DNA of 64,000 nt from Spongorhabdus nitratireducens. GTDB taxonomy: Bacteria; Pseudomonadota; Gammaproteobacteria; Pseudomonadales; Endozoicomonadaceae. Location: contig CANDOC010000006.1 of the NCBI GenBank assembly GCA_947387575.1, positions 62,001 through 126,000 of the forward strand, read 5' to 3'. The notes beneath the pieces were generated by a model. That model was not told the origin of the DNA, did no database searches, and worked only from the letters and a program-made list of their open reading frames with translations. This document shows, one piece after another, positions 45,075 to 53,459 of the stretch. Numbering within the stretch: the first letter of the stretch is position 1; each line of letters opens with the position of its first letter. A program made the position numbers and the translations under genes.

Positions 45075-45368
45075 GTTGCCTGAAATTATGTGCTGCCGGG
45101 GGGATGTCTCAGTCGTCTATCTGTTGTGTGTTTAGTGATATTTTTCGAGTTGGGTTCAGGTTTTTTCATGCTTTAAATTCTGCATTACTTCCTCTTTTGT
45201 AGTTGAGTTAAGTGTAATTGGAATAAGTGGTGTATTTTTCCGCTGTATTTAAAGGTTAATTGCGGTGAGTTTACCTATCGAAAATGTAACGTTATTTAAC
45301 TAAAGTTCTCGCCTGTTTCGAATGTAAACACCTAACACATAACACGTACAGAAAGAAAAAGTCCGATT
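45075..45368. other. AT-rich leader region of the exported-protein cluster
   Basis: About 295 bases without a gene, between the corB terminator and the first lipoprotein gene. It is AT-rich and probably holds the promoter of that gene. No unambiguous -35/-10 pair or regulator site could be picked out by eye. Confidence 0.4.
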
Positions 45369-45977
45369 ATGAAAAAACAATTCTTGGCTATTGCTGTTGC
45401 TGCATCCCTGATGACCGGTTGTGCCAGTAACGGGGGCGAGCAGGTTAACTATGCAGAACTGCAGGTTGTCGGCCAGGATCTCTATGCCCAGTCTGTTAAA
45501 GACAGCTACCAGCCTTCTCTGATTGAAGATGTTGAAGTGGTACGCACCTCTGTAAACGCTGTTTTCCTGATTGCCAAACCTGCTTACGAGCAGTACACCG
45601 ACAAGCTGTTGCAGCAGGTTGAAATCCAGACTTACTTTGCTGCTGTTGAAGCTGCTGACTCGGAAGAAGACAAGCGTGCTATCTACGACAATCTGGATCC
45701 GGAAACCAAAGCCAAGGTTGATGCGTTTGTAAACAGCGACCAGAGCCAGCAAATCATGGCCAGCCTGGCTGAAGCCTCTAAAGTTGCACTGCAGAATATT
45801 GCCCTGTTCAAGCAACTGGATTCTGCTGGCCTGCTGAAGCAGGTCAGCTTCTCTGACCTGATGGCAGAAAAAGACAAGCTGGCATTCACCGGTGAGCAGA
45901 TTGTTTACCTGAATGACACCGTAGTTTCTGCTTACAAGAACTACCAGCAGATTTCTGCATTCAGCAAAGCCCAGTAA
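45369..45977 (+). CDS. Outer-membrane lipoprotein, first gene of the exported cluster
   Basis: 202 residues. Signal peptide with lipobox LMTGC (Cys18, followed by Ala, so outer-membrane sorting). The mature part is mostly helical and acidic, without Cys, and looks like one bundle (QLDSAGLLKQVSFSDLM, then YKNYQQISAFSKA). I do not recognise a family. A true terminator lies between it and the next gene, so it may also be made from a short, abundant transcript. All five genes that follow in this direction encode exported proteins. Confidence 0.78.
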   Translation: MKKQFLAIAVAASLMTGCASNGGEQVNYAELQVVGQDLYAQSVKDSYQPSLIEDVEVVRTSVNAVFLIAKPAYEQYTDKLLQQVEIQTYFAAVEAADSEEDKRAIYDNLDPETKAKVDAFVNSDQSQQIMASLAEASKVALQNIALFKQLDSAGLLKQVSFSDLMAEKDKLAFTGEQIVYLNDTVVSAYKNYQQISAFSKAQ

Positions 45978-45986
45978 GGGTTTCCT

Positions 45987-46013
45987 GACGCCCGGTTCCG
46001 GGCGTCTTTTTTT
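45987..46013 (+). terminator. Terminator inside the exported-protein cluster
   Basis: Nine-base stem GACGCCCGG/CCGGGCGTC (45987-45995 and 45998-46006) followed by seven T. It separates the first lipoprotein gene from the next gene 43 bases later and probably reduces rather than abolishes read-through. Confidence 0.85.
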
Positions 46014-46049
46014 GTCTTCACCACTCCTGTTTAACGACACACTTCAACA

Positions 46050-47072
46050 ATGAAAAAAATTATTCTGACTGTACTCATGGCAGGGATTCTGGCTGGCTGT
46101 CAGACAACATCCGGGCTGAAAATCAATTCTGAAGCTGATATCAGTGCCAATACCCTGATTGAAAAAGTTGACCGTGAAGCGCTGATGGACAGCAAAAATA
46201 TCGAGCTGCCGGGCAACTACGATGTGCGAGCATTTTCCAAGATCAGCCTGGCGGCTTATATCGACAATATTGCATTTGAAAAAGATGCACTGGCCACCAC
46301 TATCAATAACGGCATTGTTGCCAAACTGCTGGAAAACGAGCTGGCTCGAACCAAACGCTTTGAGGTGCTGACCCGTAACTGTGATGCCTGTGAATATGAA
46401 ATCGCGTTCCAGGCTGAAAACACCGTTGATGAAGGTGCGATTCAGCAGGGGGAAAAGCTGAATCCGGACTATGTGCTGGAATCATCCATGGCGCTGGGCA
46501 CCGTATTCAAAAAGAAGAGTGATCACAGTGAGATCATCTTCCGCTCTCTGGTTACCACCAAAATCGTAAACCCGACCACTGGTGAAATTATCCACTCATT
46601 CGAGCCGATTCGTTTCAACATGCCGGCCAAGCGTTTCTTCTCTATTGAAGGCAAGTTCCTGGGTGGTTTCGATTATCGTAAGCCTAATGAGCTGCAGGAA
46701 GCCTACAGGGAAGTTGCCCAAAAGAGTATTCAGGCTCTGGTAAATAAAGTCATGAACTATTACCCGGTGGGTGGTCGTGTGACTAACCTCCGCTATGGTC
46801 GTTTTGCAATTGATTCCGGTATTAATCAGGGTTTTGCAGTCAAGCAACCGGTTGTGCTGTTTCTGAGTGATGATGGTCTGGATATTCCGGTAGCTTCTGG
46901 TGAAGTTACCCCGAAGCAGGATGGTGGCTCAGGTCTGCTCTTTATCTGGAAGGAGAATGAACCTTTCGCAGCTGAAGTCCAAAAGAAACTGGAAGCCATG
47001 GGTAAGGAATACCTGAAACGAAACAAGATTTATGCGGTTTCTGTGGGTACCCCTGAAAGCTGGAAATTCTGA
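46050..47072 (+). CDS. Lipoprotein with CsgG/LpoB-like fold (inferred)
   Basis: 340 residues. Lipobox ILAGC near residue 17, followed by Gln, so outer-membrane sorting. The region about 65-190 has the plan of the CsgG/LpoB family: an early strand with ISLAAYIDNIAFE, a helix ATTINNGIVAKLLENEL, a strand RFEVLTRN, then DYVLESSMAL, and strand pairs SLVTTKIVNPTTGEIIHSF. In LpoB and CsgG this fold activates a peptidoglycan synthase or forms a secretion channel. The C-terminal third (LRYGRFAIDSGINQGFAVKQ, then VVLFLSDDGLDIPVASGEV) resembles a small beta domain. The exact role is unknown. Three bases before the next gene. Confidence 0.6.
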   Translation: MKKIILTVLMAGILAGCQTTSGLKINSEADISANTLIEKVDREALMDSKNIELPGNYDVRAFSKISLAAYIDNIAFEKDALATTINNGIVAKLLENELARTKRFEVLTRNCDACEYEIAFQAENTVDEGAIQQGEKLNPDYVLESSMALGTVFKKKSDHSEIIFRSLVTTKIVNPTTGEIIHSFEPIRFNMPAKRFFSIEGKFLGGFDYRKPNELQEAYREVAQKSIQALVNKVMNYYPVGGRVTNLRYGRFAIDSGINQGFAVKQPVVLFLSDDGLDIPVASGEVTPKQDGGSGLLFIWKENEPFAAEVQKKLEAMGKEYLKRNKIYAVSVGTPESWKF

Positions 47073-47075
47073 TTT

Positions 47076-48614
47076 ATGCAGTCACAAGTCATCAAAAAAT
47101 GGCGACTGGTGACATCCCTGTTTCTGTCCATGGTGCTGTCGCATACAACAGCCGCAGCACCGATGGATGATGTGTTTACCCTGCTGGATTCCGGCGGTGG
47201 TGTCAGAAGCGGGCATGATACAAGTCAGGGCTACTACATTACAGCGCTGGGCTTTTCCAATCGTTCCAACGAAGCCAAAGGCTTTGAAGAAGCACGTATG
47301 GAAGCGCTACGCCATCTCAATGAAATGGTGAATGGTGTCACCATGAGTGGCAGCACCTATAGCGCCAGCCAGTATGTTTCCGAGACGGTCGACGAAGTAA
47401 CATCAGAATATTCGTCTGAAACATTCCGTGAAGTGGCTGAAGTTGCCTTCAAGGGACACTTGTCTGCAGTCAAGGTGCTGAAGAAAGGGCGCTATGACGA
47501 TCGGTATTTTGTTGCAGTTGCCATCAGCGAACAAGATTTGGCTCATATCTCAGGCCTGAGAACCATCCCGTCCGGGGCAGGTTCAGCAAGTGCGACTGTG
47601 ATTATCTCCACTGACAGCAATCGTAGTATCGCACAGTTTGGAGATCAGGCTAAAACCGTTGAAGCCAAAGGTCTGGCTTCGATGAAATATGGTGAACAAA
47701 AGGCAAGGGAACTGGCGCTGCAGGATGCGATGCGTAATGCGGTGCAGCAGGTGCAGGGGGTTATGTTACAGGGCAAGTCCGGTGCTTTTAATGAAGCGCT
47801 GTCGTTTGCACTGGAAACCAGAACCGAAGGCTATGTCGGCGGTTATGACATCGTTGATGAGGATATTGCCAGAGGCAGTTACTACATCATTATCATGGCC
47901 AGAGTGAATGCCGGGCAGCTGTTAAGTGATGTCAGTTTCTATCTTGATGCCCTCAATGAACCGGTATTTGCGGTTAAATCCTCAAGCAATGCACGAACTG
48001 ACTGGCTGACAGATGAACTGGAACGTCTTGGTTTTGCCATAAATGACGGCAAGGCCGGAACCTCGCATACCTTTTATCTTGAGCAGTCACAGCGCCAGGT
48101 GCAAAAGCATAATGGCAAAGTCGGCATGGAAACTTCGCTGGTTCTGAAGCTCAAGGATAATGCCAGTGGTGATGTGCTATTCACCATTATGAACGATCCG
48201 CTGAAGTCCCGTATTTATGTCTCTCCTCTGGAACGGTCAGCCCAGGTTTCTCAGGTATCAGCCTACAGACAGCTAGAGAAAAAGCTGGGTGTTGAGGTTA
48301 TTCAGGCTTTGGCCAGATTCGCTAACAGGGAGCAGCGCTATCAGATCGTCATTCGTGGAGCCAAACGTAATGATGTGGATATTTTCAGACATGTACTGAA
48401 TAACGGTACTTCCGGTCATGTTGAAACCCGGGGCTGGTCAGCAGCCGGTAAAGAAATGACCCTGGATTTCCTGTTCAAGGGCAAGCTGGGTGAAGCCATG
48501 GATCAGGGACTGCAGCAGATCTATACCGCATTCAAAAAGGAAGGCCGCTCCAGACGACCTCATCTGATCAGACTGGGTGACAGGGAAGCAATATTTGAGA
48601 TGGTGCAGAAATGA
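47076..48614 (+). CDS. Exported FlgT/LPP20-like protein, cluster member
   Basis: 512 residues. Signal peptide ending TTAAA. Two related segments of the kind found in FlgT-N/LPP20 proteins appear: GFEEARMEALRHLNEMVNGV near residue 70 and GEQKARELALQDAMRNAVQQ near 210. Each is followed by strands that vary in length. The rest is alpha/beta, with a C-terminal region (YQIVIRGAKRNDVDIFRHV) that could be a small repeat domain. FlgT-like domains are often periplasmic parts of envelope machines. No flagellar genes are near, so this is a separate use. It overlaps the next gene by four bases (ATGA). Confidence 0.6.
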   Translation: MQSQVIKKWRLVTSLFLSMVLSHTTAAAPMDDVFTLLDSGGGVRSGHDTSQGYYITALGFSNRSNEAKGFEEARMEALRHLNEMVNGVTMSGSTYSASQYVSETVDEVTSEYSSETFREVAEVAFKGHLSAVKVLKKGRYDDRYFVAVAISEQDLAHISGLRTIPSGAGSASATVIISTDSNRSIAQFGDQAKTVEAKGLASMKYGEQKARELALQDAMRNAVQQVQGVMLQGKSGAFNEALSFALETRTEGYVGGYDIVDEDIARGSYYIIIMARVNAGQLLSDVSFYLDALNEPVFAVKSSSNARTDWLTDELERLGFAINDGKAGTSHTFYLEQSQRQVQKHNGKVGMETSLVLKLKDNASGDVLFTIMNDPLKSRIYVSPLERSAQVSQVSAYRQLEKKLGVEVIQALARFANREQRYQIVIRGAKRNDVDIFRHVLNNGTSGHVETRGWSAAGKEMTLDFLFKGKLGEAMDQGLQQIYTAFKKEGRSRRPHLIRLGDREAIFEMVQK

Positions 48615-49852
48615 TGGTTGGATGTACTCGACTACTGACGCTATTGGTGGCCATATCCGCTCCTGCTATGGCGTTGGATACGCCTCAACTGCATCAGCTT
48701 TATCAAGAACAGTTGGGTGCCGCTGAAAGTGGTATTTACCCACTTTCAGACAACATTGTGGTTAAAAATAATGTTGCCAGAAATAAAGGTGAATCAGTTG
48801 CACAGGGGCGTTTAAGAGCCCGGGCCGGTGCCTATCGGCTACTTGCTCAAGAGCGGCACAAGCTCTTGCAGGCGCGCACTGAAAACAGTCTGCATATCAA
48901 GTTGCTGGCACGTAAGGGAATAACCGCCAGCTTCAAAGGGCAGGGCTTACAGGTTGACAGTCACTGTGATGACAACCGCTGTACGTATGCCTTTGCTGTT
49001 GATGCGGAAATGCTGAACCCGAGCTGGACAGTACCAGGCATTGAAGACCTTGGAACTGAGCTGGGTGAGCTGTTACAGGGTGCTATTAATCAGGAGCAAT
49101 ATAAAGCACTCTCATCTGATTTCAGCCTTCTGGGCTATGACTTTCTGGCTGATTACTATGCACTCAGGCAAGTCGAGGCGAGTGGCTTTCTGAAAGCCAG
49201 CTTCCCATCTGTCAATGCTGGCTGGTCTGAGGCGAGGCCAATATCTGAAGCTCAAGCTACAGCGATACTTTCAGGAAACAGCATCAGCTGCTCAGCTATC
49301 GAATATCTGGCTACAGTGGCGAAAGGTACCATCAAGCTGTCACTGTCTCGCTTGTCTGAATCCTGTAACCCCTCACCGGTTCAACTGCCTGACTGGTACC
49401 AGACTGAAGATGATTTCCGTCAGCTGGTGGCTCAGGCCCTGACCGGAAATGGCTATACAGTTTTCTCTGCAGACAACCTTTACGGCAGCGCTAAAGTGGC
49501 CGCCTATTTTCAGCAACAGGCTGATGCTGAATTCACTGCCGGAACCCATGCTCAAAAGGCCATTGCCCTGCAGATTACTGCGTTATCCCAGAATCCGCTG
49601 AATCAAAAAGGCTGGAATCAGCTGGGTGCCGTGTTACGCGCCATGGGTGAATTGCGCTGGGCATTAGCTGCCCACCAACAGGCGGTCATGGTTGCAGGTC
49701 CTGATGCAGAAACACTGATTCATCTGGCAAAAACCAGGCAGGCAATGAACGCCCCGGGGCAGGCTCAGGCTTATATCCGGTTGATTCGTATTTTATCGCT
49801 TCCAGGCACTGATTCCGCCTGGGTTCAATCCTCGCTTAAACACTTCAATTAA
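48611..49852 (+). CDS. Exported protein with C-terminal TPR-like helices, cluster member
   Basis: 413 residues. Signal peptide ending PAMA. The N-terminal 250 residues are unrecognised, with a Cys pair (DSHCDDNRCTYAF) likely to form a disulfide. The last 110 residues contain TPR-like helix pairs (ALQITALSQNPLNQKGWNQL, then GELRWALAAHQQAVMVAG, then AETLIHLAKTRQAM). TPR repeats mediate protein contacts, so it may hold a periplasmic complex together. Overlap with the upstream gene suggests translational coupling. Confidence 0.62.
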   Translation: MMVGCTRLLTLLVAISAPAMALDTPQLHQLYQEQLGAAESGIYPLSDNIVVKNNVARNKGESVAQGRLRARAGAYRLLAQERHKLLQARTENSLHIKLLARKGITASFKGQGLQVDSHCDDNRCTYAFAVDAEMLNPSWTVPGIEDLGTELGELLQGAINQEQYKALSSDFSLLGYDFLADYYALRQVEASGFLKASFPSVNAGWSEARPISEAQATAILSGNSISCSAIEYLATVAKGTIKLSLSRLSESCNPSPVQLPDWYQTEDDFRQLVAQALTGNGYTVFSADNLYGSAKVAAYFQQQADAEFTAGTHAQKAIALQITALSQNPLNQKGWNQLGAVLRAMGELRWALAAHQQAVMVAGPDAETLIHLAKTRQAMNAPGQAQAYIRLIRILSLPGTDSAWVQSSLKHFN

Positions 49853-49870
49853 AATCAGGAACACAATAAG

Positions 49871-51529
49871 TTGAACAAATTGTTATTGGCAATTGGGGTT
49901 GCCGTGTCACTGTCTGCGACAGCAAATGACTTTGGGGGTGACAGTGTGCAACAGCGATCTGAAGCTCAGGTACAGGAGCAGACTGTTGAGCACATGGCTG
50001 CAGAGGCCCAGCAACATCCAAACAGTAATGAGTTTGCTACCGAACCTCAGCAAGAAACCTTTGTTTCAGTTAACAATGCATTGACTGATTACATCGGCGA
50101 GAGAAAGTGGGGCAATAAATTTGAAGCCGGAAAGTTCCGTATTCTCGCGACAGGTGTTGCTTCATTTACGACCCGGGATCCAAAACGTGATCCGAAGTTT
50201 CTGGTCAAACGAGCTCAGGCTGCTTCTACTGCCATGTTGTTCGCCCAGACGGATATTGTAAAAACAATCAGAACTGAAATGTCGGCGTCAGATCAACTGG
50301 TTATGCCGGGTTCCGATATTCAGAAAGAGCTGGGTGCAGAGTATGACGCCCTGCTGGAAGAAATTGGCTCTCTCGAATATGAGGCCGGTGATCTGGCAGA
50401 GCTGTTATCAGTAGAAGAGCGCAAGGAGCTGGAACGGGAAAACTGGGATGGTCGTGCCGAAGCTTTTGTTGATGCAGTGATCAAGAAAATTGATGCCAGC
50501 TACGACCCCAGCTCCCTGCAGCAGGAGCAGGCGGAAATGGTTCAGGATATCAAAACTCGACTGAATACCGCTGAAACGCACAAGAAGGATCTGATGAAAC
50601 GGGCAGAAGCAATGAAAGGCAAGATTGCTTCGACTGCCACTTTCTCAACCCGTGCTGTAGCTGAAATGCCGTTGTACGGTATTGTCAGTCTGGCAACCGA
50701 AGAAGCCTGGGATCCGAACACCCGCAAATATGAAGTGGGTATTCTGGTGGCCTGGAGTCAAAAGCATGAGCTCAAAACCCGCAAGATTCTGTTCGGGGAA
50801 ATGAAGCTGGATCAGCTGTCCGGCACTGACACCGAGTTGCGTCAATACCTTGCGAATCAGGAAATTGCTTCTCTGATTGGTCCTTCCAGCTTTACCGGGA
50901 AAAATGGTGAGCGATGGATTCTGGGTGCAGCTGCAGCAGAAATTCGTGGTTCAAACAGCAAGCCAGCGATTAGAAAAGCTGACCTGCTGGCACAGACTGA
51001 AGTTGCATTCTCGCTCTACTCCTATGTTCAGACAGAAGCAGACTATAAGCGAATTATTCAGGAAACCTATGCCGGGAACGCACTGAATAACGAGACTGAA
51101 ATGCAAGCGGTAGAGAGTTTCTCCGAAACCATGCGCCGTGAATACAAGGATCAGTCAGTTGAGGGAGCAACCAAGGTTTACAGCTATGAAGTGATGCATC
51201 CGATCACTGGCAAGCGTACCTATATTTCTGTTTATGCGCTGTCTGCAATGTCTTCCGGTGCTTCAAAATACATCGAAAAGATTAACTATGCGGTAAACAA
51301 GCAGCATATCAAGCAACAAAAACAGTCTAAAGCGGTTAAGCAGCAGCTGGTCCGTGAAAGCCAGCAGGCTGCAGCTGCTCCTGTTGCAGTGCCGCAACAA
51401 TCTGCTCCTGTGAAAAAGCCAGCTGCCAGTACAACAAGTGCTGTTTCACAAAGCCAGGGTCAGCCGGTTGACTCTTCCCAAGGGTTCAGCATGGGGCATA
51501 AATCTGATATCGATGACGATGACTTCTAA
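49871..51529 (+). CDS. Large exported protein of the envelope cluster, unknown function
   Basis: 552 residues, apparently starting with TTG at 49871 behind CAGGAA. Signal peptide ending SATAN. After a Gln-rich disordered stretch (about 25-65) comes a domain with YIGERKWGNKF, RILATGVASFTTRDP and KFLVKRAQAASTAMLFAQ. A helical middle (190-260, Glu/Lys-rich, possible coiled coil) is followed by another alpha/beta region (YGIVSLATEEAWDPNTRKYEVGILVAWS). The C-terminus is Gln/Ala/Pro-rich, ending DIDDDDF. I do not recognise it securely. Last gene of the run 46050-51529. Confidence 0.6.
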   Translation: MNKLLLAIGVAVSLSATANDFGGDSVQQRSEAQVQEQTVEHMAAEAQQHPNSNEFATEPQQETFVSVNNALTDYIGERKWGNKFEAGKFRILATGVASFTTRDPKRDPKFLVKRAQAASTAMLFAQTDIVKTIRTEMSASDQLVMPGSDIQKELGAEYDALLEEIGSLEYEAGDLAELLSVEERKELERENWDGRAEAFVDAVIKKIDASYDPSSLQQEQAEMVQDIKTRLNTAETHKKDLMKRAEAMKGKIASTATFSTRAVAEMPLYGIVSLATEEAWDPNTRKYEVGILVAWSQKHELKTRKILFGEMKLDQLSGTDTELRQYLANQEIASLIGPSSFTGKNGERWILGAAAAEIRGSNSKPAIRKADLLAQTEVAFSLYSYVQTEADYKRIIQETYAGNALNNETEMQAVESFSETMRREYKDQSVEGATKVYSYEVMHPITGKRTYISVYALSAMSSGASKYIEKINYAVNKQHIKQQKQSKAVKQQLVRESQQAAAAPVAVPQQSAPVKKPAASTTSAVSQSQGQPVDSSQGFSMGHKSDIDDDDF

Positions 51530-51634
51530 AGGACGGGTTTAACCAAGTCTGACATTCCATCGTGACGTTTGTCTGATGTTGCATATTGTTCCAAAGCTGC
51601 ATCAGGCAAATGTTCAAACAGAAGTGGAAAATGA

Positions 51635-52078
51635 ATGAAACCAAAATATTTGCCCTTGGTTCTCATATTGAGTGTGCTTGTGGGTTGCTCAGAGTCAACA
51701 GATGAAACTCGGCAAGAGCATTCTGCAAATCCCGTCGAGCCGGTTTACGACGGCAATTTGTTTATATGTCAGTCCAGAGATGGCTCTGAACAGCTTGATC
51801 TTGTTTTTGAAGATAAGTATCTGGTGACTTTGGGTTACAGGTTGATGCTGAAAAATTATGAGCATCTGGAGCTAAAGCGACCTACCAGCAAGGGTATGGT
51901 CAGTGAAGAAAAATATACCGGCTTTTATTCAGCGAATAATGCCCGAGCTGCTGTAAATCTGGAAAATGAAGTAATGAGCATTGACTACCTTCAGGGAGAG
52001 ACAAGGCTTATCGATATGCTATGCAAGGGTAATGTCGATAAATTCAAGATACATTTGTTGAAACAGATGAAACCCTGA
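51635..52078 (+). CDS. Outer-membrane lipoprotein, unknown function
   Basis: 147 residues. Lipobox LVGCS (Cys18, then Ser). The mature part is a small beta-rich domain with two Cys (FICQSRDGSEQLDLVFEDK near residue 45, IDMLCKGN near 130) that could pair. It lies about 105 bases after the previous cluster and may or may not belong to it. No family recognised. Followed by a perfect hairpin. Confidence 0.7.
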   Translation: MKPKYLPLVLILSVLVGCSESTDETRQEHSANPVEPVYDGNLFICQSRDGSEQLDLVFEDKYLVTLGYRLMLKNYEHLELKRPTSKGMVSEEKYTGFYSANNARAAVNLENEVMSIDYLQGETRLIDMLCKGNVDKFKIHLLKQMKP

Positions 52079-52081
52079 CTG

Positions 52082-52111
52082 CAATCTGCCGCCAGCTTTG
52101 GCGGCAGATTG
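52082..52111. terminator. Bidirectional terminator hairpin
   Basis: Arms CAATCTGCCGCCA (52082-52094) and TGGCGGCAGATTG (52099-52111) with loop GCTT, between convergent genes. T-rich sequence follows on the plus strand. Confidence 0.85.
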
Positions 52112-52122
52112 TATGTTTGTTT

Positions 52123-53340
52123 TTATAGAATAACGAGCAGTTTTGCTAATAGAAGAGCGACAACTGTTCCCAAGGCCGTTCCGAGAATAGCCATCACCAA
52201 TCCGGCCGGAACTAATGCTTTGTCGTATACTCCGGCAACCAGAGGGGCTGAAGCCAGTCCGCCAATATTGGCCATTGAGGCAATGCCGCAAATATAAAGA
52301 TCCAGTTTGAATACTTGGGCCAGAATCAACAGAATCAATATGTGAAAAGTAAGGATCAGCAGGCCTGCAACGACATAATAGATAGCGTCCAAAATACTAA
52401 AAGTAGAAAAATCAGTTACGGATGCGATCAGCCCTACGACAATGTAGAGTAAGACTCCGCCCATATGATCAGACCCTTTAATTTTATTTAAGGGTGTTGT
52501 ACTGGCAATAATGCCTGCCAGTGTGGCCAGAATGACTACCCAGCTGGTACCACTGAAAAAGGTTCTGATGTCATAAAGCGGGCTGTCTGATATCAGATTG
52601 CCGGGATTGATCCATTGTTTGCCAATCACCAGAGTAATACCGGATAGCGCCATTCCCAGTCCGATAGTCAGCAGGAAATCCATAAACTGGTAATCCCGCT
52701 TGTCTTCCCTTTCAGCAACGTGCAGATGAATATGGCTGATAATATTGTCGATCTTTGCACTGTCAGCGCCGGAAAACCGGTTGAAGGCATGACGCATGGG
52801 AGCCAGCCAGATAATAAATACGATCCAGCATGAGCCCCAGAGATTATCCATAAAGATGGCGTAGGTCATACTTTGCTTGCCTTCAGGAATAGCCAGCCCT
52901 TGCTGAGTAGCTGCCATATTAACCGTGCCGCCAATCCAGGATGAGCAGAGCAGGGAGAAGGTTTCCCAGGCCTCCGGGTCGAGCAAATGCTTCATCATCA
53001 GAAAAATAAGGATAAAGCCGAGCACAATACTGGTTGCTACAGCGAGAAAAGTGCCGAGTAACTGTGGCCCCAACCGGAACACATCCCGAATATCATTTTT
53101 CAGCAGCAGCCAGAACAGCAGCATCGGCAACAGATAGGACTTCAGGCTGCTGATAAAGCTTTTCAACTCCGGAGTCAGCTCCCAGATATGAAAAGTCGCC
53201 CCGGCCATACCGCCTATATAGATAAAGACCAGAGGTGGAATAATTTTGAACAGCCGCAGGTGTAACTTGCTTTCACAATAAAGGATCAGCATTAAATACA
53301 GCATCAACAAAGACAGGTAACTGAACGGACTGGTTATCAT
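52123..53340 (-). CDS. DUF819 family membrane protein
   Basis: 405 residues with about ten membrane helices and few polar loops. Segments such as KSYLLPMLLFWLLLKNDIRD, LLCSSWIGGTVNMAATQQGL and ASMANIGGLASAPLVAG match the DUF819 family (YjcL-like), which has the general plan of ion-coupled carriers. Transported substrate unknown. It has a moderately long soluble loop around residues 195-215 (HLHVAEREDKRDYQF). Monocistronic. Confidence 0.85.
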   Translation of the reverse strand: MITSPFSYLSLLMLYLMLILYCESKLHLRLFKIIPPLVFIYIGGMAGATFHIWELTPELKSFISSLKSYLLPMLLFWLLLKNDIRDVFRLGPQLLGTFLAVATSIVLGFILIFLMMKHLLDPEAWETFSLLCSSWIGGTVNMAATQQGLAIPEGKQSMTYAIFMDNLWGSCWIVFIIWLAPMRHAFNRFSGADSAKIDNIISHIHLHVAEREDKRDYQFMDFLLTIGLGMALSGITLVIGKQWINPGNLISDSPLYDIRTFFSGTSWVVILATLAGIIASTTPLNKIKGSDHMGGVLLYIVVGLIASVTDFSTFSILDAIYYVVAGLLILTFHILILLILAQVFKLDLYICGIASMANIGGLASAPLVAGVYDKALVPAGLVMAILGTALGTVVALLLAKLLVIL

Positions 53341-53459
53341 TGTTCGTAGTGCTCCCGCAGTTCGTCGTGGCGTTGCCGGAACACTCAGTCTAGTTACAGA
53401 TATATAACTCGCCCCTTGCGGACTACACTTACCGGAACAATAAAAAGAGCTGTTAAATT

